In this document: in pieces, positions 51,052 through 58,896 of the stretch
Numbering within the stretch: the stretch's first letter is position 1
Layout: the number at the start of each line of letters is the position of its first letter
Source: JADJPO01 sp963825645
GTDB lineage: Bacteria; Actinomycetota; Actinomycetes; Actinomycetales; Kineosporiaceae
Reading direction: 5' to 3'
DNA: 64,000 nt
Assembly: GCA_963825645.1 (NCBI GenBank)
Contig: CAWGTT010000001.1
Coordinates: 62,001 to 126,000, forward strand
Notes under the pieces: model-generated
The model's input: the letters and a program-made list of their open reading frames with translations, nothing else
The model's database searches: none
Told to the model about the DNA's origin: nothing
Program-made: the position numbers and the translations under genes

Positions 51052-51087
51052 GCGACACTCTGGGTAGCCGCGCGGCACTCTGGGTAG
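51052..51087. promoter_or_regulatory. Tandem 16-bp direct repeats upstream of recQ
   Basis: GCGACACTCTGGGTAG (51052-51067) and GCGGCACTCTGGGTAG (51072-51087) differ at one base and are spaced by 20 bp, close to two helical turns. A weaker inverted match (CACCCAGAGCGG) lies near 51008. They occupy the 139-base gap between the recQ start (50981, leftward) and the end of the NUDIX gene. Paired binding sites for a recQ regulator are the likely reading. Confidence 0.55.
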
Positions 51088-51120
51088 ACATCGACCGGTC
51101 CTGCCGGGGAGTGAGCCCGG

Positions 51121-51633
51121 TTACCGAGGGTCGGCTAGAGCGCCGGTCCGCGAGTCCGGGCGCTGAACCCGCTGATACCCGACGAACGCCTGCCGGGTCG
51201 GTGCGTCGACCTCACCCAGATCGCTGGGCCGCAGCCATTGCGCCCTCACGGCCTCACTTCGGGGCATGACCTGGCGTGGCTCGGCGACCGGGACGTGGAA
51301 CAGGACGTCCACCCGCTGGGTCACCGGATCGACCACGCACGTCAGCGGCTCCCCGGGGGTGATTATCAGCCCGGTCTCCTCCTCGACCTCGCGGCGCACG
51401 GCGTCGGCCGCCTGCTCGCCCTTCTCGAGCAGGCCGCCGGGGAGCGTCCATCCCTCGCGGTGGTGCTGGCGCAGCATGAGCATCTGGCCCTCGCATTCGA
51501 GGAAGCACAACGCGCCGACCGTGTAGTCGGGCGTGAGCCGGCGGACCAGCTGGAGCCGGACCCACTCCGGCAGTCCCGCGTAGGTGCGTAGGGCGAGCCG
51601 TCGCAACCGGCCGGGCGAGAGGTCGTCGCTCAC
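51121..51633 (-). CDS. NUDIX hydrolase
   Basis: A 170-residue NUDIX protein. The NUDIX box is complete: GLLEKGEQAADAVRREVEEE followed by TGL, giving the G-x5-E-x7-RE-x2-EE-x-G pattern. Before it come YTVGALCFLECEGQMLMLRQ and HHREGWTLPGG, and after it a typical beta region (VDVLFHVPVAE). It hydrolyses a nucleoside-diphosphate-linked compound; which one is unknown. GTG at 51633 is used, with another GTG immediately upstream. It is upstream of recQ in the same direction. Confidence 0.92.
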   Translation of the reverse strand: MSDDLSPGRLRRLALRTYAGLPEWVRLQLVRRLTPDYTVGALCFLECEGQMLMLRQHHREGWTLPGGLLEKGEQAADAVRREVEEETGLIITPGEPLTCVVDPVTQRVDVLFHVPVAEPRQVMPRSEAVRAQWLRPSDLGEVDAPTRQAFVGYQRVQRPDSRTGALADPR

Positions 51634-51821
51634 CACCGCACCGTAGCCCGAACGCCCGACAGGGCCGGACGGCGGGAAGAACCAGGCAAGGAGAAAGGTC
51701 CTGCTCGGCGTTCCGCGGGGCCGTCTACGGTCGGGTTCAGGATCTCCGGTATGGCCATCTGCGATGCGTGGCGGGGTCGTCTTGGTGGGTCCGCGGACGA
51801 CCCGTGGTGGACCGGGTCGAA

Positions 51822-51851
51822 GAGGGCGGGAAGGCTTGCCTTCCCGCCCTC
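51822..51851. repeat. Perfect 14-bp-arm hairpin in a divergent intergenic region
   Basis: GAGGGCGGGAAGGC, TT, then GCCTTCCCGCCCTC is a perfect 30-bp palindrome. It stands between the leftward NUDIX gene (start 51633) and the rightward tandem-NUDIX gene (start 51942), where no gene ends, so a terminator role for a known gene is not obvious. It might end an unannotated short transcript, or be a REP-like element. The rest of the 308-base gap holds no recognisable gene. Confidence 0.75.
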
Positions 51852-51941
51852 GATCCGTTGTATCTCGATCCGGTTCTGTCTCGACGCGTTCCGTCGGGCT
51901 CTCCACGGCGTCTTGCGAGCGGCCACGGGTACGGTCTGTCC

Positions 51942-52802
51942 GTGCCCGCCGATCCTCTCGCGCCCGTGCAGCCCCGCCAGCGGGTCGCGGTCGACATCGT
52001 CGCGCGTGGTCCGGACGACGGGCGAGCCGCAGGTCCGGTACTGGCCAGCGGCTGGCTGCTGCACGGGGAGACCCCGAACGCGGCCCTGGCCCGGATCATG
52101 GCGGCGGCGGGGTTGAGCGGTGGGCGCGCCGAGGCTGTGGCCGCGGCGATCGACCTGGGCGGGGTGACCAGCGAGGTGCATGATCTGGCCTCCGGGGTGC
52201 GGGTGCATCGGCTGGGTCTGGTGTTCCCGCTGGCCGACGCCCTGGTCGTCGAGGAGCTCGCCCGGTCGACCGATGCCGCGCCCACGGCCGATCTGGAGGA
52301 GGTGCCGGCTGCCGATGAATCCGATGGCCGGCAGTTCAGAAGTCCGCACGCGGGCCACCAGCCCGGGGACGGCCCGGTACGGATCCAGCGAGCGGCCTGC
52401 TACGCCGTGGTCCGCGAACCGGGCCGGGTGCTCTTGACCCGGCTGCGCCGGATCGGGCTGTGGGCACTGCCCGGCGGAGGGATCGACATCGGCGAACACC
52501 CCGACGACGCTCTGACCCGGGAGGTGTTCGAGGAGAGCGGGTTCCGGCTCAGCGACGTCAGAATGGCCGGCGTCGGGACGGCCCACTGGACCGGCAGAGC
52601 GCCGCACGGGGTCCTGGAGGACTTCCAGGCCGTCAACTTGCTCTACACGGGCACCGCCCCGCTCGGGAGGGCGCCCAGGGTGGTCGAGCTGGACGGTTCT
52701 ACCGAGGAGGTGGCCTGGATCGACGAGAACGCCCTGGCCGATCTGCGGCTCACCACGGCGACCGTCACCGGGCTCGCGCTAGTCGGGGTTCGGCCCGGGT
52801 GA
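51942..52802 (+). CDS. NUDIX hydrolase, apparently with a degenerate first NUDIX-like domain
   Basis: From GTG at 51942 the product is 286 residues. The C-terminal half is a good NUDIX domain: RAACYAVVREPGRVLLTRLR, LWALPGGGIDIGEHPDDALT, REVFEESGF. The N-terminal half has a parallel layout (VAVDIVARGPDDGRAAGPVL, GWLLHGETPNAALARIMAAA, GL) that aligns by pattern with the second half but lacks the RE-x2-EE catalytic residues. The stop overlaps the start of the methyltransferase gene as GTGA, so the two proteins are translationally coupled. Substrate is unknown. Confidence 0.85.
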   Translation: MPADPLAPVQPRQRVAVDIVARGPDDGRAAGPVLASGWLLHGETPNAALARIMAAAGLSGGRAEAVAAAIDLGGVTSEVHDLASGVRVHRLGLVFPLADALVVEELARSTDAAPTADLEEVPAADESDGRQFRSPHAGHQPGDGPVRIQRAACYAVVREPGRVLLTRLRRIGLWALPGGGIDIGEHPDDALTREVFEESGFRLSDVRMAGVGTAHWTGRAPHGVLEDFQAVNLLYTGTAPLGRAPRVVELDGSTEEVAWIDENALADLRLTTATVTGLALVGVRPG

Positions 52803-54991
52803 GCAGCACCGCGGCCCCGGCGCTGCCCAACAGAGTGACGGCCGCCGTGACCAGCGCTGCGGCGCGGCTCGCCGACTCCGGACCGGACAGGGCCGGGTTC
52901 ACCGATCCGCACGCCTGGCGCGACGCCGCTGTCCTCGCCGCACTGGGGCACGCCGTCCTGGCCCGGGACGACGCTCTGGTGCTCGAGCTGGCGGCCGGCT
53001 ACGACGCTCTCCTGACCTGGCTGCCGCGCAGGTCCGCCGACCCCGGCGGCCGGGTCGGGCTGGTCTCGGGCGGCAATGCCGAGCGTCGCCGCCGAGGGTC
53101 GTTCGCCACCCCCCCGCACCTGGCCGCGGTGCTCGCCCGGCACGCTCTGCCCGGCCGGCCTCCCGATGCCGTGCACGGTGCCGTGGTCGACCCGGCCTGC
53201 GGAACCGGGGCGTTGCTGGTCGCCGCGTTCGACCGGCTGGTCGCGCTCGGGGACGACCCGGTCCAGGCCCTCGGGCGCCTCCACGGGGTGGACGCCGATC
53301 CGGTGGCGGTTGCGCTGTGCCGGGCCCGTCTGGTGGCCTGGGCCCGCCGGCTCGACCCGGGCATCGACCCCGACCCGGTGACCACCGGGCTGACCCGGAG
53401 GGTCGTGACCGGGGACGCCCTGCTCGGCCCCTCCGCTCTGGTCGACTCACCGGTGTCCGGCCTCGCCGAGCCGGCCGGCCTGGTCTGGCATGCGGCGTTC
53501 CCGCAGGCCCTGGCCGTCGAGTCGCAGCCGTGCGACCCGGTCACCGGCTGGCGCGGCGGCTTCGCGGCGGTGGTCGCCAACCCGCCCTGGGAACGACTCA
53601 AGGTGTTCCGCAGCGAGGGCAGCGACCCGGCTCTCGCCGCGCTGCGCACCCATCGGCTGGACGCCTCCCGGATCGTCCGGGAGGGCGGCCGTCATCCGTT
53701 GATCGGGTCCGGTGAGGTCAATGCCTACCTGCCGTTCGTCGAGACGTGCTGGCGGCTGCTGGCCGAGGACGGCCACGCCGGCCTCCTCGTCCCCGCCGGG
53801 ATCGCCGCCGACCGCTCCGCGGCCGCCCTGGTCGGCGCTCTGCTCGAGGCCGACGCCCTCGCCTCCGTGCACCTGCTGGCCACAGATCGTTCGGTGGTCG
53901 ACGGCGTCTCCTCTCGGGTCACCGCCGCGGTGCTTGCGGTGCGCCGCGGCCCCCCGCGCCCTGGCTCGGCCCCGGTGCGGGCGGCGGACAGGGCCGGCGC
54001 CGAGGTCGGCGTCGGCGTGGCCGACCCGGCCGCCCCCGACCCGGACCGCTGCTGGCCGCTCACCCCTGACCTGCCCCGGTTGGTCAACCCGAACACCGCC
54101 ACCCTGCCGCTGTGCGGCTCGCCCCGGGACGCCGCCCTGCTGGCCGCCGCGCACCGGCGCTGGCCGGTGCTGCACTACAGGCCGCGCGAGGCAACGTCAG
54201 CAGCGAACCCCTGGCAGGTTCGCCTGGTCACCCCGCTGCACATGACCCGCGACGCCGTGCACTTCCGCACCGGGCCCGGCCCCGGCCTGCTGCCGCTGTG
54301 GGAGGCCAAGCACGCCGCGCTACTCGACCACCGCGGGGGCGGGCGAGCCGGGCAACGGTACTGGGTGCCCGCCGACCTGGTCGTGCGGCGGCTGGGTTCG
54401 ATGGCCGAGCGCGGCTGGCTGGCCGGCTACCGGAACGTGACCACGGTGGACGCCCCGCGCACCCTGCTGCCCTGCCCGCTGCCGCTGGTCGGCGTGGGCA
54501 ACTCCATGCCGCTGATCGACGCGCCGCGGCTTCCGCTGCTGCTCGCCGCTCTGGCCAGCCTGCCGGTCGACTACCTGATCCGGCAGAAGCACGCCGGGGC
54601 GAACCTCAACTTCTTCAAGCTGGAACAGGCGGCCGTTCCGGATCCGGGGACCTACGATCGGCCGGCGCCCTGGCAGCCGGAGGTCGTCCTGGAGCACTGG
54701 CTCCTGTGCCGGTTCGCCGCGGCGGTGCGTTGGGAGGAGGAGATGGCGGCCCTTGCCGCCGAGCTGGCCGCTGCCGGGGTCGACGTCGCCGCCGAGTCCT
54801 CCCGCCGGACCAGGGAGCAGGCGCTGGCCGAACTCGACGCGGCGCACGCCGTCCTGCTCGGCTGGAGCCGTGACGACCTCGAGCACGTACTGTCGACATT
54901 CGGTGCGCTGGCCGGCCGGGAGCGACGGGCCCACGGCCGCTTCCTGACCGGTTCGCGGGTGCTGGCCGCCTATGACGGGTTGGCCGGCTGA
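52799..54991 (+). CDS. Orphan Eco57I / type IIG-like adenine DNA methyltransferase
   Basis: A 730-residue N6-adenine methyltransferase-like protein. SAM motif I is VVDPACGTGALLVAAF (about 130), with HGVDADPVAVALC following. Catalytic motif IV is VVANPPWERLK (about 260), the NPPW form of the Eco57I group. The C-terminal part (about 540-620) looks like a target-recognition region of type IIG enzymes: VGVGNSMPLIDAPRLPLLLA, then VDYLIRQKHAGANLNFFKLE. No PD-(D/E)xK nuclease motif is visible in the first 110 residues and no restriction gene is adjacent. GTG start overlaps the NUDIX stop. It may be an orphan methylase or part of a defence locus. Confidence 0.87.
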   Translation: MSSTAAPALPNRVTAAVTSAAARLADSGPDRAGFTDPHAWRDAAVLAALGHAVLARDDALVLELAAGYDALLTWLPRRSADPGGRVGLVSGGNAERRRRGSFATPPHLAAVLARHALPGRPPDAVHGAVVDPACGTGALLVAAFDRLVALGDDPVQALGRLHGVDADPVAVALCRARLVAWARRLDPGIDPDPVTTGLTRRVVTGDALLGPSALVDSPVSGLAEPAGLVWHAAFPQALAVESQPCDPVTGWRGGFAAVVANPPWERLKVFRSEGSDPALAALRTHRLDASRIVREGGRHPLIGSGEVNAYLPFVETCWRLLAEDGHAGLLVPAGIAADRSAAALVGALLEADALASVHLLATDRSVVDGVSSRVTAAVLAVRRGPPRPGSAPVRAADRAGAEVGVGVADPAAPDPDRCWPLTPDLPRLVNPNTATLPLCGSPRDAALLAAAHRRWPVLHYRPREATSAANPWQVRLVTPLHMTRDAVHFRTGPGPGLLPLWEAKHAALLDHRGGGRAGQRYWVPADLVVRRLGSMAERGWLAGYRNVTTVDAPRTLLPCPLPLVGVGNSMPLIDAPRLPLLLAALASLPVDYLIRQKHAGANLNFFKLEQAAVPDPGTYDRPAPWQPEVVLEHWLLCRFAAAVRWEEEMAALAAELAAAGVDVAAESSRRTREQALAELDAAHAVLLGWSRDDLEHVLSTFGALAGRERRAHGRFLTGSRVLAAYDGLAG

Positions 54992-55266
54992 TCCGGGGCC
55001 AGGTGCGGGTCGTCTGCGACGGCCCGTGCCCGCTGCTCGCGAGCGGCCGTGGCGACGCCGTTGCCGAGTAGGAGCAGCCCCGCACCGATCAGGACGCCGA
55101 GGGCGAGGGCCTTGCCGGGGAGGCTCACCACGGTCAGCGTCGAGATCAGGACGCTGATGCTGATGGTCAGCGCGATCAGTCCGGCCACGATGGTGCGCAT
55201 CCGGATCTGGTGCGGTCGGCGGGTAGTCATGCCGTCGGTATGCGTTCTGGACTTCGAGCCGTTCAT
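54970..55266 (-). CDS. Small two-helix membrane protein
   Basis: The 98-residue product has a basic N-terminus, two hydrophobic segments (about 26-49, IVAGLIALTISISVLISTL, and 52-72, ALALGVLIGAGLLLLG), then a charged tail. No family is recognised. The ATG at 55266 overlaps the stop of the upstream toast-rack gene (ATGA), tying it to the PspC locus. Its 3' end overlaps the convergent methyltransferase gene by 22 bases. Confidence 0.7.
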   Translation of the reverse strand: MNGSKSRTHTDGMTTRRPHQIRMRTIVAGLIALTISISVLISTLTVVSLPGKALALGVLIGAGLLLLGNGVATAAREQRARAVADDPHLAPDQPANPS

Positions 55267-56213
55267 GGCCTCACTCCTGGACTGGTCGACGGCGTGCCGG
55301 AGGATGCCGGGCCGGATGGCGACGGGCCGGACGGCGACGGGCTGAGCGGCTCCTGCGCGTACCGGATGGTCGCCTGGCCTATGCCTTGGCTCACCGAAAC
55401 CCGGAGCACCGGGTCCGACGTACCGGTCTCGATCTCCGCGTGCAGGCCCAACCCGCTGCGAGGCTCATCGTCGGTGACCTGGTCGATGATCTCGCCGATG
55501 CCCAGGTTCGCCTCCACCTGTGCGGTCGTGCCGCGAGGCAGCACGACGGTGAGCTCGCCGACGCCCATCTGGACCGGGACGGTCACCGGGTCGGCGGCGG
55601 TGGCCCCCGCCAGCAGTCCGGGCGAGGTCAGGTCGAGCACGGCCTCTCCGGCACCGAGCTGATAGCCCTGCTCGGCGGCGGTGACGGTCGCGGGGGCCCA
55701 GGTCGCCTGACCGGTCGCGGTCGGGTGGGAGCTAGGCGGGCCCAGCGCCAGGAACGCCAGCAGGAAACCCACGGGGATGAGCAGGCCGCCCCGCCGTCCG
55801 GCCAGGCCGGAGGCCAGCAGGCCGAGTCCCACCACGCCCAGCGCGGCGGCGCCGGTCGTCGTCCAGGTGTTGGTGAGCAGGTGGGTGAGGACACCGGCCA
55901 AGAGGGCCGCACCGATCGTGATCATGGTCAGCGGACGGTAGGGGCGGGTCTCGGTGCGGACGCTCTGCGGGCCGCCCTGCGGACCGGCCGGTACGCCCGC
56001 CGAGCCCGGCGGGCCGGACCAGGCGGGTTGCGCCGTCCGGGCCCAGGTCGACCGACCCGGCTCCTCGGTGCCGAAGACCGAGGTGTGCTGCGAGGGCGGC
56101 TCGTAGGCGCTACCCGGCGCGGGCTGCGCGGGCTGCCCAGGAACGGTGCCGGAGGTCGCCGGGCGGCTCGGCCCGTCACCCGGCGACGGTCGGTCGGCCG
56201 GCGGGTGCCGCAC
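55263..56213 (-). CDS. Membrane protein with toast-rack (LiaF/DUF4097-like) C-terminal domain
   Basis: A 316-residue protein. A Pro/Ser-rich cytoplasmic N-terminus (about 1-90) is followed by about three transmembrane segments (MITIGAALLAGVLTHLL, AALGVVGLGLLASGLAG, GGLLIPVGFLLAFLALG). A beta-rich domain (about 185-290) follows, with GAGEAVLDLTS, VPVQMGVGELTVVLPRG and ANLGIGEIIDQVT, the repeating pattern of toast-rack domains in LiaF-like envelope-stress proteins. The last 25 residues are low-complexity Ser/Pro/Gly. It overlaps pspC by 38 bases. A role in sensing or modulating envelope stress is inferred from domain and locus. Confidence 0.8.
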   Translation of the reverse strand: MRHPPADRPSPGDGPSRPATSGTVPGQPAQPAPGSAYEPPSQHTSVFGTEEPGRSTWARTAQPAWSGPPGSAGVPAGPQGGPQSVRTETRPYRPLTMITIGAALLAGVLTHLLTNTWTTTGAAALGVVGLGLLASGLAGRRGGLLIPVGFLLAFLALGPPSSHPTATGQATWAPATVTAAEQGYQLGAGEAVLDLTSPGLLAGATAADPVTVPVQMGVGELTVVLPRGTTAQVEANLGIGEIIDQVTDDEPRSGLGLHAEIETGTSDPVLRVSVSQGIGQATIRYAQEPLSPSPSGPSPSGPASSGTPSTSPGVRP

Positions 56214-56676
56214 GGCGGCGCATCAGCCACCACACGACGACGCCGAAGGCGATGAGGGGCAGAGGCCCAGGTCCCCAGCCGAGCCACTGTCCTTCGGCGC
56301 CGCCCCAGACCGAGGACATGCCGCTGGTGATGGCGATCACGGAGCCCACGAAGCCCGCGGTCACCTTGCCGCGGGTGATCTCCTCGGCGTGGATCCGGCC
56401 GTCCGGTTGCGGCAGCAGCAGCCAGCCGATGCCGTAGAGGAACAGACCTACCCCCAGGAAGCTCAGCGCCACGAAGGCACCTCGCACCAGCACCGGGTCA
56501 AGACCCGATCGGCGAGCCAGCCCGGAGGCCACCCCGGCGACCCACCGGTCGTCGTCCGGGCGCACGATATCCAGGCCGCGGATCCGGTCGAAGACGTCCC
56601 TGGGACTCGACGGCCTCGCAGGCCGGGTGGCGGGTTCGGACCCGGGCATCGGAGGTGGGCTCGGCTGACTGCTCAT
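56176..56676 (-). CDS. PspC domain protein
   Basis: A 166-residue membrane protein whose PspC domain covers about 35-100: DDRWVAGVASGLARRSGLDP, then VLVRGAFVALSFLGVGLFLY. Two further hydrophobic stretches follow (VTAGFVGSVIAITSG, LPLIAFGVVVWWLM). PspC proteins belong to the phage-shock or envelope-stress response. It heads the leftward group pspC-toast-rack-small membrane protein and is divergent from the PspC histidine kinase. A palindrome is centred in the 115-base gap. Confidence 0.87.
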   Translation of the reverse strand: MSSQPSPPPMPGSEPATRPARPSSPRDVFDRIRGLDIVRPDDDRWVAGVASGLARRSGLDPVLVRGAFVALSFLGVGLFLYGIGWLLLPQPDGRIHAEEITRGKVTAGFVGSVIAITSGMSSVWGGAEGQWLGWGPGPLPLIAFGVVVWWLMRRRAAPAGRPTVAG

Positions 56677-56758
56677 GCCTCCACCCTGGACCGCGCGACG
56701 GCGTCGGGGTATCCGGAGTCACCCTGAACCGACCCTGGGAGGTCCGATCAGGGCCCGT

Positions 56759-56772
56759 CCCTGAGGTCAGGG
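56759..56772. promoter_or_regulatory. Palindrome CCCTGA-GG-TCAGGG in the pspC / kinase divergent region
   Basis: A perfect 6-bp inverted repeat with a 2-base centre lies 20 bases before the kinase start. Half-site copies (ACCCTGAACC near 56721, GATCAGGGC near 56746, GTCAGGGG near 56779) occur nearby, giving a cluster of TCAGGG/CCCTGA half-sites. This is a natural place for the adjacent LuxR-type regulator to control both divergent transcripts. Confidence 0.55.
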
Positions 56773-56791
56773 CGGGGGGTCAGGGGCGAAG

Positions 56792-58201
56792 ATGGACGGC
56801 GTGAGCACGCCAGGTCCCTACCCTGCTGGGCCGCCGGTCATGCAGCCGGTGGTGGCCGTCCGCCCGCCGCTGGTCCGCCCGCCGCTGGTCCGCCCGCCGC
56901 TGGTCCGCCCGCACGACGGGCGGATCGTCGCCGGGATCGCCGCCGGCCTAGCCGATCATCTGGGGATCCCGGTACGGACGGTGCGCATCGGGCTGGCGCT
57001 GACCACGCTGGCCGGCGGATTCGGGCTGGTGCTCTACGTCTGGCTCTGGGCGCTCGTGCCCAGCGAGGACCGCTACCTGGAGACGAACCCCCCGCACCGG
57101 CGGCCACCCCCGCCGGCCCGAGTACCGGTCGAGGGCACCACCGGCGGCCCGGCGCGCGCCAAGGCGCCCTCGACCAGGATCGGCGACGTGATCGTCGGGG
57201 CGCTTCTGCTGGCCGGTGGTCTGGTGGTGCTGGGTGCCCAGATCGGCTGGCAGGTTCCGCTCGGCGCGGTGCTTCCGCTGATCGTCGTCCTCGGTGGGGC
57301 TGCGCTGGTCTACACCCAGCTCGACGTGGTGCAGGGGTCGCGCTCGATGGAGCGGCCGAGCGGCCGGGTGACTGCTGTGCGGGTGATGGCCGGCATGGCG
57401 CTGGTGCTCGGTGGCGTGCTGCTGGCCGTGGTCGGCAGTACCGACGTCGCCTACGCCGGTCGGGTATTGGCCGCCGTGGCCGCGATGCTCGGCGGGGCGC
57501 TCGTCGTGCTCGCTCCGTGGGGTGTGCGGTTCTGGCGCGACCTCGACGCCGAGCGGGCCGCACGGGTCCGCGAGGCCGAGCGCGCCGACATCGCCGCGCA
57601 CCTGCACGACTCCGTCCTGCAGACCCTGGCGCTGATCCAGCGCAACAGCGACGACTCGGCGCAGGTGGTCCGGCTGGCCCGGGCCCAGGAGCGCGACCTG
57701 CGCAGCTGGCTCTACGGCGGCGGGGACGGTGATGGCGGTGCGTTGCGGTTCGAGCGGGCGGTGAAGGGCGTCGCCGAGGCCGTCGAGGATCTGCACGGGG
57801 TCGCCGTCGACGTGGTGGTGGTGGGTGACCGCGACCTGGACCAGCGCAGCGAGGCCCTGCTCGCAGCGCTGCGCGAGGCGACGGTCAACGCCGTCCGGCA
57901 CGCCGGTGGGCCGGTCACCGTGTACGCCGAGAGTGGACCGGACGGCGTCGAGGCGTTCGTTCGTGACCGCGGCCCCGGGTTCCTCCTCGACGCCGTGCCC
58001 GGCGATCGGCACGGCGTCCGGGAGTCGATCATTGCCCGGATGGAGCGGCACGGCGGGTCGGCCGAGGTGCGCAGCGTTCCCGGGGACGGCACCGAGATAC
58101 GCCTGGTGATGCCGGACGGTGATCCGGTACACAGGAGCGGACCCGACGACGACGCGGTACCGGCTACCGCCGACGCAGGAGATCAGGAGGCGACCCGGTG
58201 A
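56792..58201 (+). CDS. PspC-domain sensor histidine kinase
   Basis: A 469-residue kinase. A Pro-rich N-terminus with three RPPLV repeats is followed by a PspC domain (about 42-95; DGRIVAGIAAGLADHLGIPV), then four more hydrophobic helices (about 130-250). The cytoplasmic part has the HisKA_3-type phosphoacceptor ERADIAAHLHDSVLQTLALI (His about 272) and an ATPase domain with LREATVNAVRHAGGPVTVYA (N box) and DRGPGF (G box). It is coupled to the response regulator by GTGA. Fusion of PspC with a histidine kinase is typical of actinobacteria. Confidence 0.93.
   Translation: MDGVSTPGPYPAGPPVMQPVVAVRPPLVRPPLVRPPLVRPHDGRIVAGIAAGLADHLGIPVRTVRIGLALTTLAGGFGLVLYVWLWALVPSEDRYLETNPPHRRPPPPARVPVEGTTGGPARAKAPSTRIGDVIVGALLLAGGLVVLGAQIGWQVPLGAVLPLIVVLGGAALVYTQLDVVQGSRSMERPSGRVTAVRVMAGMALVLGGVLLAVVGSTDVAYAGRVLAAVAAMLGGALVVLAPWGVRFWRDLDAERAARVREAERADIAAHLHDSVLQTLALIQRNSDDSAQVVRLARAQERDLRSWLYGGGDGDGGALRFERAVKGVAEAVEDLHGVAVDVVVVGDRDLDQRSEALLAALREATVNAVRHAGGPVTVYAESGPDGVEAFVRDRGPGFLLDAVPGDRHGVRESIIARMERHGGSAEVRSVPGDGTEIRLVMPDGDPVHRSGPDDDAVPATADAGDQEATR
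56861..56905 (+). repeat. Three 15-bp tandem repeats in the kinase gene
   Basis: CGCCCGCCGCTGGTC occurs three times in perfect tandem, encoding RPPLV pentapeptides just before the PspC domain. The period preserves frame. It probably forms a flexible or polyproline-like cytoplasmic segment. Confidence 0.9.
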
Positions 58202-58884
58202 GCGTTCGGCTGCTGTTGGTGGACGACCACGCCATGGTGCGCAGCGGAGTGCGCACCGAACTCAGTGGCGAGGACCGGATCGAGATCGTCGGCGAGGCCG
58301 CCGACGTCGAGTCCGCCATCGAACAGGTCCACGCGCTGCGTCCGGACGTCGTGCTGCTCGACGTACATCTGCCCGGCGGCATGATCCGGCCCGGTGCCAA
58401 GGAGGTGCTGCAACGCTGCGTCGACCTGCTCGGCGGGGACCCGTCCGATCCGGCGACCCGACCGGTGCGGTTCCTCGCCTTGTCGGTCTCCGACGCCGCT
58501 GAGGACGTGATCGCAGTGATCCGTTCGGGGGCACGTGGTTACGTGACCAAGACGATCAGCGGGAAAGACCTGGCCGTGGCCGTGTACCGGGTCGCCGACG
58601 GGGACGCCGTCTTCTCCCCTCGACTGGCCGGGTTCGTGCTCGACGCGTTCGGCGCCGGTGCGGGCGAGGTGGCCTCGGTCGACGACGAGCTGGACCGGCT
58701 ATCCGCCCGTGAGCGCGAGGTGATGCGGCTGATCGCCCGCGGCTACGCCTACAAGGAAGTCGCCAAGGAGCTGTTCATCTCGGTCAAGACTGTGGAGACC
58801 CACGTGTCGGCGGTGCTGCGAAAGCTCCAGCTGTCCAACCGGAACGAGCTCACCCGTTGGGCTGCCGACCGACGCCTGCTCTGA
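58198..58884 (+). CDS. LuxR-family (NarL-type) response regulator
   Basis: A 228-residue regulator. The receiver domain has LLVDDHAMVRSGVRTELSG, the phosphoacceptor Asp in PDVVLLDVHLPGG (about 55), and an unusually long loop before FLALSVSDAAEDVIAVI. The LuxR HTH is at about 160-225 (LSAREREVMRLIARGYAYKE, then SVKTVETHVSAVLRKLQL). GTG overlaps the kinase stop. It pairs with the PspC kinase, and likely targets include the divergent pspC genes and its own operon. Confidence 0.95.
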   Translation: MSVRLLLVDDHAMVRSGVRTELSGEDRIEIVGEAADVESAIEQVHALRPDVVLLDVHLPGGMIRPGAKEVLQRCVDLLGGDPSDPATRPVRFLALSVSDAAEDVIAVIRSGARGYVTKTISGKDLAVAVYRVADGDAVFSPRLAGFVLDAFGAGAGEVASVDDELDRLSAREREVMRLIARGYAYKEVAKELFISVKTVETHVSAVLRKLQLSNRNELTRWAADRRLL

Positions 58885-58896
58885 CAGCATTCGGCC

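Noticed and set aside
51630..52607. Leftward frame opposite the tandem-NUDIX gene and its upstream gap
   Set aside because: No domains, and most of it is antisense to a good NUDIX protein. The short part in the gap has no ribosome binding site.
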